NCBI GenBank assembly: GCA_048268845.1
Contig: JBLWUQ010000011.1
Coordinates: 1-64,000, forward strand
Reading direction: 5' to 3'
Source: Muriiphilus sp048268845
Lineage (GTDB): Bacteria > Pseudomonadota > Alphaproteobacteria > Rhodobacterales > Rhodobacteraceae
DNA length: 64,000 nt
Shown: positions 7,949-17,207 of the stretch, piece after piece
Layout: every line of letters begins with the position of its first letter
How positions within the stretch are numbered: the first letter of the stretch is position 1
The notes under the pieces: model-generated
Database searches by the model: none
Told to the model about the DNA's origin: nothing
The model's input: only the letters and a program-made list of their open reading frames with translations
Position numbers and translations under genes: made by a program

Positions 7949-8175
7949 GCGCCCGGCCGGTCAAGCACTCGCTGACGCTCAAGGGCCACCGCACCTCGGT
8001 GTCGCTGGAACCCGAGTTCTGGCAGGCATTCCGCGCCATCGCCGAGGCCGAGGGCAAGGGGATCAACCAGCTTGCCGCCGAAATCGACGCTGCGCGCGGC
8101 GTCTCGGCGGGGCTGGCCTCGGCGATCCGGGTCTATGTGCTGAAATACTACAGCGGCGAGCAGACTGGGCGCTGA
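7945..8175 (+). CDS. Ribbon-helix-helix domain protein
   Basis: A 76-aa protein. A short beta strand (HRTSVSLEPEFW, about 15-26) leads into two helices (FRAIAEAEGKGINQLAAEID... and ASAIRVYVLKYY). This is the pattern of the RHH_4 type of ribbon-helix-helix protein, normally a dimeric DNA binder. It overlaps the DUF4169 stop by an ATGA. No toxin gene accompanies it, so an antitoxin role is not suggested. The target is unknown; the fumC-DUF4169-RHH operon itself is a possible one. Confidence 0.8.
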   Translation: MSARPVKHSLTLKGHRTSVSLEPEFWQAFRAIAEAEGKGINQLAAEIDAARGVSAGLASAIRVYVLKYYSGEQTGR

Positions 8176-8299
8176 CACCGGACAGGCGCTGCCCGCACCC
8201 CTCAGTATACAACCGCATACCATCTTCCCACGCGCGCCGATCTGCGCTAGAAGGCGCGCAACCGATTCACACAAGCCACAGAAACCCAAGGAGCGCCCC

Positions 8300-9511
8300 A
8301 TGACGAAGATCAAGGTGGACAACCCCATCGTCGAAATCGACGGCGACGAGATGACCCGGATCATCTGGGACGTCATCAAGAAGAAGCTGATCGAACCCTA
8401 TCTCGACGTCGATCTGCTCTATTATGATCTGTCGATCCAGAAACGCGACGAGACCGAGGACCAGATCACCATCGACGCCGCCGAGAAGATCAAGGAAGTC
8501 GGCGTCGGCGTGAAATGCGCCACGATCACGCCGGATGAAGCCCGCGTCGAGGAGTTCGGCCTCAAGAAGATGTGGCGCTCGCCCAACGGCACGATCCGCA
8601 ACATCCTGGGCGGCGTGGTGTTCCGCGCCCCGATCATCTGCTCGAACGTGCCGCGTCTGGTGCCGGGCTGGACCAAGCCCATCGTCATCGGACGCCATGC
8701 CTTCGGCGACCAGTATCGCGCCACCGACTTCCGCTTTCCCGGCAAGGGCAAGCTGACGATGAAATTCGTCGGCGAGGACGGCACCGAGATCGAGCGCGAA
8801 GTGTTCGACGCCCCCGGCGCCGGCATCGCGATGGGCATGTACAACCTCGACGCCTCGATCTACGACTTCGCCCGCGCCTCGCTCAACTATGGCCTCAACC
8901 TGGGCTGGCCGGTGTATCTGTCGACCAAGAACACCATCCTCAAGGTCTATGACGGACGCTTCAAGGACATCTTCCAGGAAGTCTACGAGGCCGAATTCGA
9001 AGCCGATTTCAAGGCCAAGGGCATCCACTACGAGCACCGGTTGATCGACGACATGGTCGCCGCCGCGATGAAGTGGTCGGGCGGCTATGTCTGGGCCTGC
9101 AAGAACTACGACGGCGACGTGCAGTCCGACACCGTGGCGCAGGGCTATGGCTCGCTCGGGCTGATGACCTCGCAACTGATGACGCCCGATGGCAAGATCG
9201 TCGAGGCCGAGGCCGCGCACGGCACCGTCACCCGCCACTATCGCCAGCACCAGAAGGGCGAGGCGACCTCGACCAACTCGATCGCCTCGATCTACGCCTG
9301 GACCGGCGGGCTGAAGCACCGCGCCAAGCTTGACGGCAACGCCGCGCTGACGCGCTTTGCCGAAACGCTGGAAAAGGTCGTGGTCGATACCGTCGAAGCC
9401 GGCCAGATGACCAAGGACCTGGCGCTGCTGGTCGGCCCCGACCAGAAATGGCTGACCACCGAGGGTTTCCTCGACGCGGTCGACCAGAACCTGCAAAAGG
9501 CGCTTGGCTGA
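8300..9511 (+). CDS. icd: NADP-dependent isocitrate dehydrogenase
   Basis: A 403-aa enzyme converting isocitrate to 2-oxoglutarate with NADPH formation. It is the homodimeric, eukaryote-like type (MTKIKVDNPIVEIDGDEMTRIIW start), not the E. coli type. Motifs are SPNGTIRNILGGVVFR (substrate Ser/Asn/Arg, about 94-109), the DYMVA-equivalent DDMVA with catalytic Asp, and EAAHGTVTRHYRQHQKGE near 305-322 for NADP. An AAGGAG site precedes the ATG. The gene is followed by a strong terminator and is likely a single transcription unit. Confidence 0.97.
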   Translation: MTKIKVDNPIVEIDGDEMTRIIWDVIKKKLIEPYLDVDLLYYDLSIQKRDETEDQITIDAAEKIKEVGVGVKCATITPDEARVEEFGLKKMWRSPNGTIRNILGGVVFRAPIICSNVPRLVPGWTKPIVIGRHAFGDQYRATDFRFPGKGKLTMKFVGEDGTEIEREVFDAPGAGIAMGMYNLDASIYDFARASLNYGLNLGWPVYLSTKNTILKVYDGRFKDIFQEVYEAEFEADFKAKGIHYEHRLIDDMVAAAMKWSGGYVWACKNYDGDVQSDTVAQGYGSLGLMTSQLMTPDGKIVEAEAAHGTVTRHYRQHQKGEATSTNSIASIYAWTGGLKHRAKLDGNAALTRFAETLEKVVVDTVEAGQMTKDLALLVGPDQKWLTTEGFLDAVDQNLQKALG

Positions 9512-9537
9512 CCCGGACCGCCTGACAGAACTCTCGG

Positions 9538-9573
9538 CAAAGGCGGCACTGCGATGTGCCGCCTTTGTTTTTT
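9538..9573 (+). terminator. Intrinsic terminator of icd
   Basis: A perfect 12-bp stem, CAAAGGCGGCAC (9538-9549) with GTGCCGCCTTTG (9556-9567), has a 6-base loop and is followed at once by six T (9568-9573). It is the clearest unidirectional terminator in the window. Confidence 0.92.
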
Positions 9574-9643
9574 CGCCGACCCACTGGCGCGGCGCGGCCC
9601 GCGCGCATAGCATCGGCGCGACACGTCACCCGCCGGGAAAACC

Positions 9644-9973
9644 ATGCAGACCGCGCCAGCCTTCGAGGCCCAGATCACCTTTCCGACCGAAGCCCTCGCG
9701 CTGGCCGCCGCCGACCGGCTGGTCGCGGCGCGACTGATCGCCTGCGGCCAGGTCGCGCGGATCGCCTCGGTCTATGCCTGGGAGGGCAAGACGCAGAACG
9801 ACACAGAATGGCTCCTGACCGCCAAGACCACCCGCGCCTGCCTGCCCGCGATTGAGGCTGACATTCGCGCCCATCACCCCTATGACCTGCCGCAGATCAC
9901 GGCGCTTCCGATCGTCTGGGGCGCTGCCGATTACCTCGGCTGGATCGAAACCACCTGCAAGGCGCCCGACTGA
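9644..9973 (+). CDS. cutA: CutA family protein
   Basis: A 109-aa member of the CutA1 family, small trimeric ferredoxin-like proteins first linked to divalent-cation tolerance in E. coli. Recognisable are the ITFPTEALALAAADRLVAARLIACGQV start, SVYAWEGKTQNDTEWLLTAKTT (about 43-64) and HHPYDLPQITALPI (about 77-90), with the conserved Tyr and Pro residues. The usual start position is preserved. It overlaps nothing and is followed after one base by an SMR transporter, so the two are probably co-transcribed. Confidence 0.92.
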   Translation: MQTAPAFEAQITFPTEALALAAADRLVAARLIACGQVARIASVYAWEGKTQNDTEWLLTAKTTRACLPAIEADIRAHHPYDLPQITALPIVWGAADYLGWIETTCKAPD

Positions 9974-9974
9974 C

Positions 9975-10304
9975 ATGCCCTACCTGATCCTTTTCGTTGC
10001 CGTCGTCGCCGAGACCATCGGCACCACCGCGCTGCAAGCCAGCCAGCAGTTCAGCCGGCTTGTCCCCTCGCTGATCGTCATCGTCGCCTATGCGATCAGC
10101 TTCGCGCTGCTGGGCTGGGCGCTGAAATTCATGCCGGTCGGCATCGCCTATGCGATCTGGTCGGGGCTGGGCATCGTGCTGATCGCGGTGATCGGCTTCG
10201 TCATCTTCGGCCAGAAGCTCGACATGCCCGCGGTGTTCGGCATGGCGATGATCCTGACCGGCATACTTGTCATCCACCTGTTCTCGAACACCGCACCGGA
10301 CTGA
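9975..10304 (+). CDS. Small multidrug resistance (SMR) family transporter
   Basis: A 109-aa protein with four transmembrane helices, the size of EmrE. The essential membrane-embedded glutamate is present in VAETIG (Glu13), and helix 3 has the GIAYAIWSGLG signature (about 57-67). SMR proteins exchange cationic drugs or guanidinium for protons as antiparallel dimers. The ATG at 9975 lies one base after the cutA stop; the longer frame upstream is a cutA shadow. It could be an EmrE-like drug pump or a Gdx-like guanidinium exporter; the sequence does not decide. Confidence 0.92.
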   Translation: MPYLILFVAVVAETIGTTALQASQQFSRLVPSLIVIVAYAISFALLGWALKFMPVGIAYAIWSGLGIVLIAVIGFVIFGQKLDMPAVFGMAMILTGILVIHLFSNTAPD

Positions 10305-10307
10305 CCC

Positions 10308-10922
10308 ATGCTCCTGCTGTCCTCGCCCCCCGACCGGCATTCGCCGATCGAAGACGTCATCGGGTTCCTGTCCGGCACCGTGCTGGTCGCGATCTCGGTG
10401 CAGTTCCTTCAGGCCGCAGGGCTGATCACCGGCCAGATTGCCGGGTTGTCGCTGATCCTCGCCTATATGGGCGGCTGGTCCTTCGGCATCGTCTTTTTCC
10501 TGCTCAACCTGCCGTTCTATGCCTTCGCGCTGGCGCGGATGGGAGTGCGGTTCACCTTGAAGACCTTCCTCGCGGTCGGGCTTCTGTCGCTGTTCACCGA
10601 CCTGCTCGGCCGCTTCACCACGCTTGAGGTCAGTCATCCAGCCATCGCCGCGCTTGCCGCCGGCATCCTCGCCAGCGCGGGCCTTGTGATCCTGTTTCGC
10701 CACGGCGCGTCGCTGGGCGGGGTCGGGATCATGGCGCTCTACCTTCAGGACAAGGCCGGGATTCGCGCCGGAATCGTGCAGTTGGGCTTTGACCTCGGCG
10801 TGCTGGTGCTGGCGCTGTTCTTGTTCCCGCTGCCGGTCGTGGTATGGTCCTTTGCAGGGGCGGCACTTCTCAATGTCGTGATCGCGCTCAACCACAGACG
10901 CGACCGCTACATCGCGAAATAG
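10308..10922 (+). CDS. YitT family membrane protein
   Basis: A 204-aa protein with about five to six hydrophobic helices and a basic C-terminal end (NHRRDRYIAK). It has the YitT/DUF161 membrane-domain pattern, notably GLITGQIAGLSLIL (about 38-51) and HGASLGGVGIMALYLQDK (about 131-148), with the repeated G-x-x-x-G turns of this family. The function of YitT proteins is not established; transport is usually presumed. It starts three bases after the SMR stop and probably belongs to the cutA-SMR operon. Confidence 0.85.
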   Translation: MLLLSSPPDRHSPIEDVIGFLSGTVLVAISVQFLQAAGLITGQIAGLSLILAYMGGWSFGIVFFLLNLPFYAFALARMGVRFTLKTFLAVGLLSLFTDLLGRFTTLEVSHPAIAALAAGILASAGLVILFRHGASLGGVGIMALYLQDKAGIRAGIVQLGFDLGVLVLALFLFPLPVVVWSFAGAALLNVVIALNHRRDRYIAK

Positions 10923-10997
10923 AGCCTTTTACGTTTTGCTCTGGCAATTGCTGCACCCGCGCGGTAATGCCGCGCGATGCAACAAAAGGACGCGTTC

Positions 10998-12818
10998 ATG
11001 GACCTTCGCAATATCGCGATCATCGCCCACGTTGACCACGGCAAGACCACCCTGGTGGATCAGCTGTTGAAACAGTCGGGTGCATTTCGCGAAAATCAGG
11101 CGGTGGCCGAGCGCGCGATGGACAGCAACGACATCGAGCGCGAGCGTGGCATCACGATCCTCGCCAAGGCGACCTCGGTCGAGTGGAAGGGCACCCGGTT
11201 CAACATCGTCGACACCCCCGGCCACGCCGACTTCGGTGGCGAGGTCGAGCGGATCCTGTCGATGGTCGATGGCGTGGTGCTGCTGGTCGATGCCGCCGAA
11301 GGGCCGATGCCGCAGACCAAGTTCGTGACCGCCAAGGCGCTTGCGCTTGGGCTTCGCCCCATCGTCGTGCTCAACAAGGTCGACAAGCCCGACGCCGAGC
11401 CCGAGCGCGCCCTGAACGAGGTGTTCGACCTCTTCGCCAACCTTGGCGCCAGCGACGACCAGCTCGATTTCCCGCATCTCTACGCCTCGGGCCGCTCCGG
11501 CTGGGCCGACACCACGCTGGACGGGCCGCGCAAGACGCTGGATGCGCTGTTCAAGCTGGTCATCAACCACGTGCCCGCGCCGCGCCAGATCAAGCGCCAG
11601 AACGAAGACTTCCGCATGCTCGCCACCACGCTGGGCGCGGACCCGTTCATCGGCCGCATCCTGACCGGGCGGGTGGAATCAGGGCGGCTCAAGACCGGCG
11701 CGACGGTGCAGGCGATCAGCCGCATCGGCCAGAAGATCGAGCAGTTCCGCGTGTCCAAGATCCTCGCCTTCCGCGGCCTCGGCCAGCAGGAAATCCCCGA
11801 GGCGATCGCGGGCGACATCGTCACGCTGGCCGGCATGTCCAAGGCCACCGTGTCCGATACGATCTGCGCGCTGGCGGTGGACGTTCCCCTGCCCGCCCAG
11901 CCGATCGACCCGCCGACCATCTCGGTCACCTTCGGGATCAACGACAGCCCGCTCGCCGGGCGCGACGGCAAGAAGGTGCAGTCGCGCGTCATCCGCGAGC
12001 GGCTGATGAAAGAGGCCGAAAGCAACGTCGCGATCAAGGTCACCGACACGGCGGGCGGCGACGCCTTCGAGGTTGCGGGCCGGGGCGAATTGCAGATGGG
12101 CGTGTTGATCGAGAACATGCGCCGCGAGGGTTTCGAGCTGTCGGTGTCGCGCCCGCAGGTGCTGATGCGCGAGCAGGACGGCGTCACGCTCGAGCCGATC
12201 GAGGAAGCCACCATCGACGTCGACGACGAATATGCCGGCGCGGTGATCGAAAAGATCACCGGTGCGCGCAAGGGCGAACTGGTCGAGATGAAACCGGCTG
12301 GCACCGGCAAGACCCGGATCATCGCGCATGTGCCGTCGCGCGGGCTGATCGGTTATCACGGCGAGTTCCTGACCGACACGCGCGGCACCGGCGTGCTGAA
12401 CCGCGTGTTCCACGCCTGGGCGCCGCACAAGGGCGAGATCGAGGGCCGGCGCGCCGGTGTGCTGATCTCGATGGAAGCAGGCGAGGCGGTGGCCTATGCG
12501 CTGTGGAACCTCGAGGAGCGCGGCAAGATGTTCATCGGGCCGCAGGAAAAGGTCTATCAGGGCATGATCATCGGCGAGCATTCGCGCGAGAACGATCTCG
12601 ACGTCAATCCGCTGAAGGGCAAGAAACTGACCAACGTGCGCGCCTCGGGCACCGACGAAGCGGTGCGGCTGACGCCGGTTACGACGCTCTCGCTGGAGCA
12701 GGCCATCGCCTATATCAACGACGACGAACTGGTCGAGGTCACGCCGAACTCGATCCGCCTGCGCAAACGCTACCTCGACCCGCACGAGCGCAAACGCGCC
12801 TCCCGCGCGGCGGTGTAG
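10998..12818 (+). CDS. typA: Ribosome-associated GTPase TypA/BipA
   Basis: A 606-aa translational GTPase that binds the 70S ribosome and aids large-subunit assembly and stress adaptation. G motifs are AHVDHGKTTL (G1, about 9-18), RGITI (G3 entry), DTPGH (G3), NKVD (G4, about 126-129). EF-G-like domains III and V follow, and the BipA-specific C-terminal region carries KGKKLTNVRASG. The ATG at 10998, behind AAAGGA, matches the family start MDLRNIAIIAH; an in-frame start 21 bases upstream is less likely. It is convergent with the DUF1330 gene, 13 bases apart. Confidence 0.96.
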   Translation: MDLRNIAIIAHVDHGKTTLVDQLLKQSGAFRENQAVAERAMDSNDIERERGITILAKATSVEWKGTRFNIVDTPGHADFGGEVERILSMVDGVVLLVDAAEGPMPQTKFVTAKALALGLRPIVVLNKVDKPDAEPERALNEVFDLFANLGASDDQLDFPHLYASGRSGWADTTLDGPRKTLDALFKLVINHVPAPRQIKRQNEDFRMLATTLGADPFIGRILTGRVESGRLKTGATVQAISRIGQKIEQFRVSKILAFRGLGQQEIPEAIAGDIVTLAGMSKATVSDTICALAVDVPLPAQPIDPPTISVTFGINDSPLAGRDGKKVQSRVIRERLMKEAESNVAIKVTDTAGGDAFEVAGRGELQMGVLIENMRREGFELSVSRPQVLMREQDGVTLEPIEEATIDVDDEYAGAVIEKITGARKGELVEMKPAGTGKTRIIAHVPSRGLIGYHGEFLTDTRGTGVLNRVFHAWAPHKGEIEGRRAGVLISMEAGEAVAYALWNLEERGKMFIGPQEKVYQGMIIGEHSRENDLDVNPLKGKKLTNVRASGTDEAVRLTPVTTLSLEQAIAYINDDELVEVTPNSIRLRKRYLDPHERKRASRAAV

Positions 12819-12831
12819 TCAGGCCGGACGC

Positions 12832-13119
12832 TCAGTCCTCGATTTCGACCACAACCAGATCACGCTCGGATGCGCCCCGGGCGTGATCGAGTGCGGCCTG
12901 GTATTCCGGCGAGTGATAGCAGGCCTCGGCCGCCTCGAGGCTGGGAAACTGCGCCACGACCTGACGGGCATGATCCCGGCCCTCAAGCTGCACATAGCGC
13001 GCCGAGCGGGCGATGAAGTGGCCGCCGTGCAGCGCGATCGCGGGCCCGGCAAGCTCGGCATACCTGCCATAGGCCTCGGGGTCGGTGACGGTCACATGGG
13101 CAATCCAGAGTGCGGGCAT
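12832..13119 (-). CDS. DUF1330 domain protein
   Basis: A 95-aa protein with the DUF1330 ferredoxin-like fold: MPALWIAHVTVTDPEAYGRYAE start, a GGHFIAR strand, and FPSLEAAEACYHSPEYQAAL (about 59-78), the family's best conserved stretch. Members form dimeric alpha-beta barrels, and no general enzymatic role has been proved. It starts one base after the alaS stop on the same strand, so it is probably carried on the alaS transcript. Confidence 0.88.
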   Translation of the reverse strand: MPALWIAHVTVTDPEAYGRYAELAGPAIALHGGHFIARSARYVQLEGRDHARQVVAQFPSLEAAEACYHSPEYQAALDHARGASERDLVVVEIED

Positions 13120-13120
13120 T

Positions 13121-15781
13121 CTATCCTCCGATCAGGGTTTCGACGGCGGCAATCGCCTGTGCTGCACCGGCCGCGTCATTGCCGCCGCCCTGCGCCATGT
13201 CGGGCCGGCCACCGCCGCCCTTGCCGCCCAGTTTCTCGACCGCCGCGCGCACCATGTCGACCGCCGACAGCCGTATCGTCAGGTCTTCGGTCACACCCGC
13301 GGCCACAGCCGCCTTGCCATCGACATCGGCAATCAACAGAATCGCGCCCGAGCCGATCCTCGCCTTGTGCTCGTCGATGAGCGGCGGCAGATCGCGCCCC
13401 GACACACCCACGAGAACCTGAGCGAAGAAGGGAACGCCATTGATATCCTTGGGCTTCTCCTCGACCTGCGCGGCGCCGCCGCCCGCCATCGCCAGTTCAC
13501 GGCGAAGCTGCGTCACCTCGGCGGCCAGCGCCCTGCGTTCATCGGCCAATGCCTTCACCCGCGCGACCAGATCCGCCGGCTGCGCCTTCAGCACCGCCGC
13601 CGCTTCGGCCGCCCGTCGCGCCTCGGCCTCGAGGTATGCGAACGCCGCCTTGCCGGTCAGCGCCTCGATGCGGCGCACGCCCGCGGAGGACGCGCTGTCG
13701 CCAAGGACGACGCACAGTCCGATATCGCCGGTGCGCCGCACATGCGTGCCTCCACACAATTCGATCGAATAGGTCTGCCCGTCGGTCCCCTTGCCGGTCG
13801 CCGCCGTGCCCATCGAGACGACCCGCACCTCGTCGCCGTATTTCTCGCCAAAGAGCGCCTGCGCCCCGATCTCGCGGGCCTCGTCGGGCGTCATGATCCG
13901 GGTTTCGACCGGCGCGTTCTGGCGGACATAGGTGTTCACCTCCATCGCGACATTGTCGAGTTGCCGCCGGGTCAGCGCCTTGGAATGGCTGAAGTCGAAG
14001 CGCAACCTGTCGGGCGCATTGAGCGAGCCGCGCTGCGCCACATGATCGCCAAGCTCCTGACGCAGCGCCTCGTGGAGCAGGTGCGTCGCCGAATGGTTGG
14101 CGCGGATCGCGGTGCGGCGCAGGTGCTCGACGGCCAGTTCCGCACCCTGCCCGCGCATGATCTCGCCCTTCTCGACCTCGGCGACGTGAAGGAACACCCC
14201 CGCCACCTTGCGGGTGTCGGTGACGCGCGCGCTGCCGGTCTCGGTGCGGATCAGCCCGGCATCGCCAACCTGACCCCCGGATTCGGCATAGAACGGCGTC
14301 TGGTTGGTGACGATCTGCACGGTCTCGCCAGCCTTCGCCGCGTCGATCTCGGCGCCGTCGCGCACGATGGAGATCACCTGCCCCTCGGCATGCTCGGTGT
14401 CATAGCCGAGAAACTCGGTGGTGCCGTGCCGGTCGGCGATGTCATACCAGATCGTCGCATCCGCCGCCTCGCCGGAGCCGGACCAGGCGGCACGCGCCTT
14501 GGCCTTCTGTTCCGCCATCGCGGCGTCGAACCCGGCGATATCCACCGCGCGGCCCGTCTCACGCAGCGCATCCTGCGTCAGGTCGAGCGGAAAGCCGTAG
14601 GTGTCATAGAGCTTGAACGCTGTCTCGCCCGGCAGGTTGCTCCCTTCCGGCAGCGCGGCCAGTTCATCGTCCAGCAGTTTGAGCCCGCGATCCAGCGTGG
14701 CCTTGAACCGCGTCTCCTCGGTCAGAAGCGTGTCCTCGATCAACACCTGGGCGCGGCCAAGTTCGGGATAGGCCTGGCCCATCTGGCGCACCAGTTCCGG
14801 CACAAGCCGGTGCATCACCGGGTCCTGGGCGCCGAGAAGATGCGCATGCCGCATCGCCCGGCGCATGATCCGGCGCAGCACGTAGCCCCGGCCCTCGTTG
14901 GAGGGCATCACCCCGTCGGCGATCAGGAACGAGGTCGAACGCAGGTGGTCGGCGATCACCCGGTGATGCACGTTGCCGTCGCCGTCGGGGTCGACACTGG
15001 TCACATGCGCCGAGGCCATGATCAGCGCGCGCATCAGGTCGGTGTCGTAATTGTCGTGCTTGCCCTGAAGCAGCGCCCCGATCCGCTCGAGCCCCATGCC
15101 GGTGTCGATCGACTGCATGTCGAGCGCACGCATCGAGCCGTCCTCGAACTGCTCGTTCTGCATGAACACCAGGTTCCAGATCTCGATGAAGCGGTCGCCA
15201 TCCTCGTCGGGACTACCCGGCGGGCCGCCCCAGATGTGATCCCCGTGGTCGTAGAAGATCTCGGTGCAGGGGCCGCAGGGGCCGGTCGGGCCCATCTGCC
15301 AGAAGTTGTCGCTGGTCGGGATGCGGATGATCCGGTTGTCGGGCAGGCCCGCGACCTTCTTCCAGATCGCCGCCGCCTCGTCGTCGGTGTGATAGACGGT
15401 GACCAGAAGCTTGTCGGCGTCGATGCCGAATTCCCTGGTCAAGAGCTCCCAGGCGTAGTGAATCGCCTGTTCCTTGAAGTAATCGCCGAACGAGAAGTTG
15501 CCGAGCATCTCGAAAAACGTGTGATGGCGCGCGGTATAGCCGACATTGTCGAGGTCGTTGTGCTTGCCGCCGGCACGCACGCATTTCTGCGCCGTTGTCG
15601 CGCGCTTGTAGTCGCGGTGCTCGACGCCGGTGAACAGGTTCTTGAACTGCACCATGCCCGAGTTGACGAACATCAGCGTCGGGTCATTGCGCGGCACGAG
15701 CGGCGAGCTGTCGACGACCCGATGGTCGTTCTTTTCGAAATAGTTGAGGAAGGTTGATCGGATGTCGTTCAGGCTGGCCAT
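13121..15781 (-). CDS. alaS: Alanyl-tRNA synthetase
   Basis: An 886-aa class II synthetase that attaches alanine to tRNA-Ala and to tmRNA. In order: catalytic domain (MASLNDIRSTFLNYFEKNDH start, GKHNDLDNVGYTARHHTFFEMLGNFSFG), the tRNA-recognition helices, the editing domain with NHSATHLLHEALR (HxxxH) and the distal Cys-x3-His in SIELCGGTHVRRTGD, then the C-Ala tail rich in Gly (GGKGGGGRPDMAQGGG). The ATG at 15781 fits the family start. It lies downstream of recA. The tmRNA gene in this window carries the G3-U70 pair this enzyme reads. Confidence 0.97.
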   Translation of the reverse strand: MASLNDIRSTFLNYFEKNDHRVVDSSPLVPRNDPTLMFVNSGMVQFKNLFTGVEHRDYKRATTAQKCVRAGGKHNDLDNVGYTARHHTFFEMLGNFSFGDYFKEQAIHYAWELLTREFGIDADKLLVTVYHTDDEAAAIWKKVAGLPDNRIIRIPTSDNFWQMGPTGPCGPCTEIFYDHGDHIWGGPPGSPDEDGDRFIEIWNLVFMQNEQFEDGSMRALDMQSIDTGMGLERIGALLQGKHDNYDTDLMRALIMASAHVTSVDPDGDGNVHHRVIADHLRSTSFLIADGVMPSNEGRGYVLRRIMRRAMRHAHLLGAQDPVMHRLVPELVRQMGQAYPELGRAQVLIEDTLLTEETRFKATLDRGLKLLDDELAALPEGSNLPGETAFKLYDTYGFPLDLTQDALRETGRAVDIAGFDAAMAEQKAKARAAWSGSGEAADATIWYDIADRHGTTEFLGYDTEHAEGQVISIVRDGAEIDAAKAGETVQIVTNQTPFYAESGGQVGDAGLIRTETGSARVTDTRKVAGVFLHVAEVEKGEIMRGQGAELAVEHLRRTAIRANHSATHLLHEALRQELGDHVAQRGSLNAPDRLRFDFSHSKALTRRQLDNVAMEVNTYVRQNAPVETRIMTPDEAREIGAQALFGEKYGDEVRVVSMGTAATGKGTDGQTYSIELCGGTHVRRTGDIGLCVVLGDSASSAGVRRIEALTGKAAFAYLEAEARRAAEAAAVLKAQPADLVARVKALADERRALAAEVTQLRRELAMAGGGAAQVEEKPKDINGVPFFAQVLVGVSGRDLPPLIDEHKARIGSGAILLIADVDGKAAVAAGVTEDLTIRLSAVDMVRAAVEKLGGKGGGGRPDMAQGGGNDAAGAAQAIAAVETLIGG

Positions 15782-15882
15782 GTCTGTGTCGGTTCCGGCG
15801 ATGGATTGGGGCCCCGTCGGGCATGCGCTCCGGTTTAAAACCCGCGCCCGCAACTGTCCACAGCATAAGCCGGATGCGGCAG

Positions 15883-15912
15883 GGCCGGGGCGCTGAATTG
15901 CACACCCCGGCC
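15883..15912 (-). terminator. GC-rich hairpin downstream of recA
   Basis: GGCCGGGG (15883-15890) can pair with CCCCGGCC (15905-15912) in the gap between recA and alaS. There is no T tract, so it may only pause or stabilise transcripts. It could equally be a chance GC-rich palindrome. Confidence 0.35.
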
Positions 15913-15946
15913 CCGGCCGACTGGTCTGTCACGATATCCTGAGGCG

Positions 15947-17029
<1,083 letters not shown>

Positions 17030-17079
17030 TGTTCATTTCCTTATTCCACACCCACAGGCGGGCGGCAATCACTGCTCGT

Positions 17080-17094
17080 GTTCGCCTCTTGTTC
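17080..17094 (-). promoter_or_regulatory. SOS (LexA) box upstream of recA
   Basis: GTTC-N7-GTTC (17080-17083 and 17091-17094 as read on the plus strand; GAAC-N7-GAAC on the coding strand) is the direct-repeat LexA site established for alphaproteobacteria. It lies just downstream of the predicted recA -10 box and would cover the transcription start. Confidence 0.85.
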
Positions 17095-17102
17095 TCACCA
17101 TC

Positions 17103-17131
17103 CTTATGAGATCAAAATGTGAACATTGCAA
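17103..17131 (-). promoter_or_regulatory. Predicted recA promoter
   Basis: On the minus strand TTGCAA (17131-17126) and CATAAG (17108-17103) are 17 bases apart. The predicted start near 17096 falls at the edge of the LexA box, an arrangement that would permit simple steric repression. Confidence 0.5.
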
Positions 17132-17207
17132 GTTTTTCTTATCGGAGTTTAGCCAGGCAATGGTTAACCAAACGTTGCTGCAACGAAAATTCGGTCATCC
17201 GACCCCG

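Noticed and set aside
13085..15757. Plus-strand open frame of 890 codons opposite alaS
   Set aside because: It mirrors alaS in the opposite strand; composition is that of a shadow frame and there is no ribosome binding site or domain.
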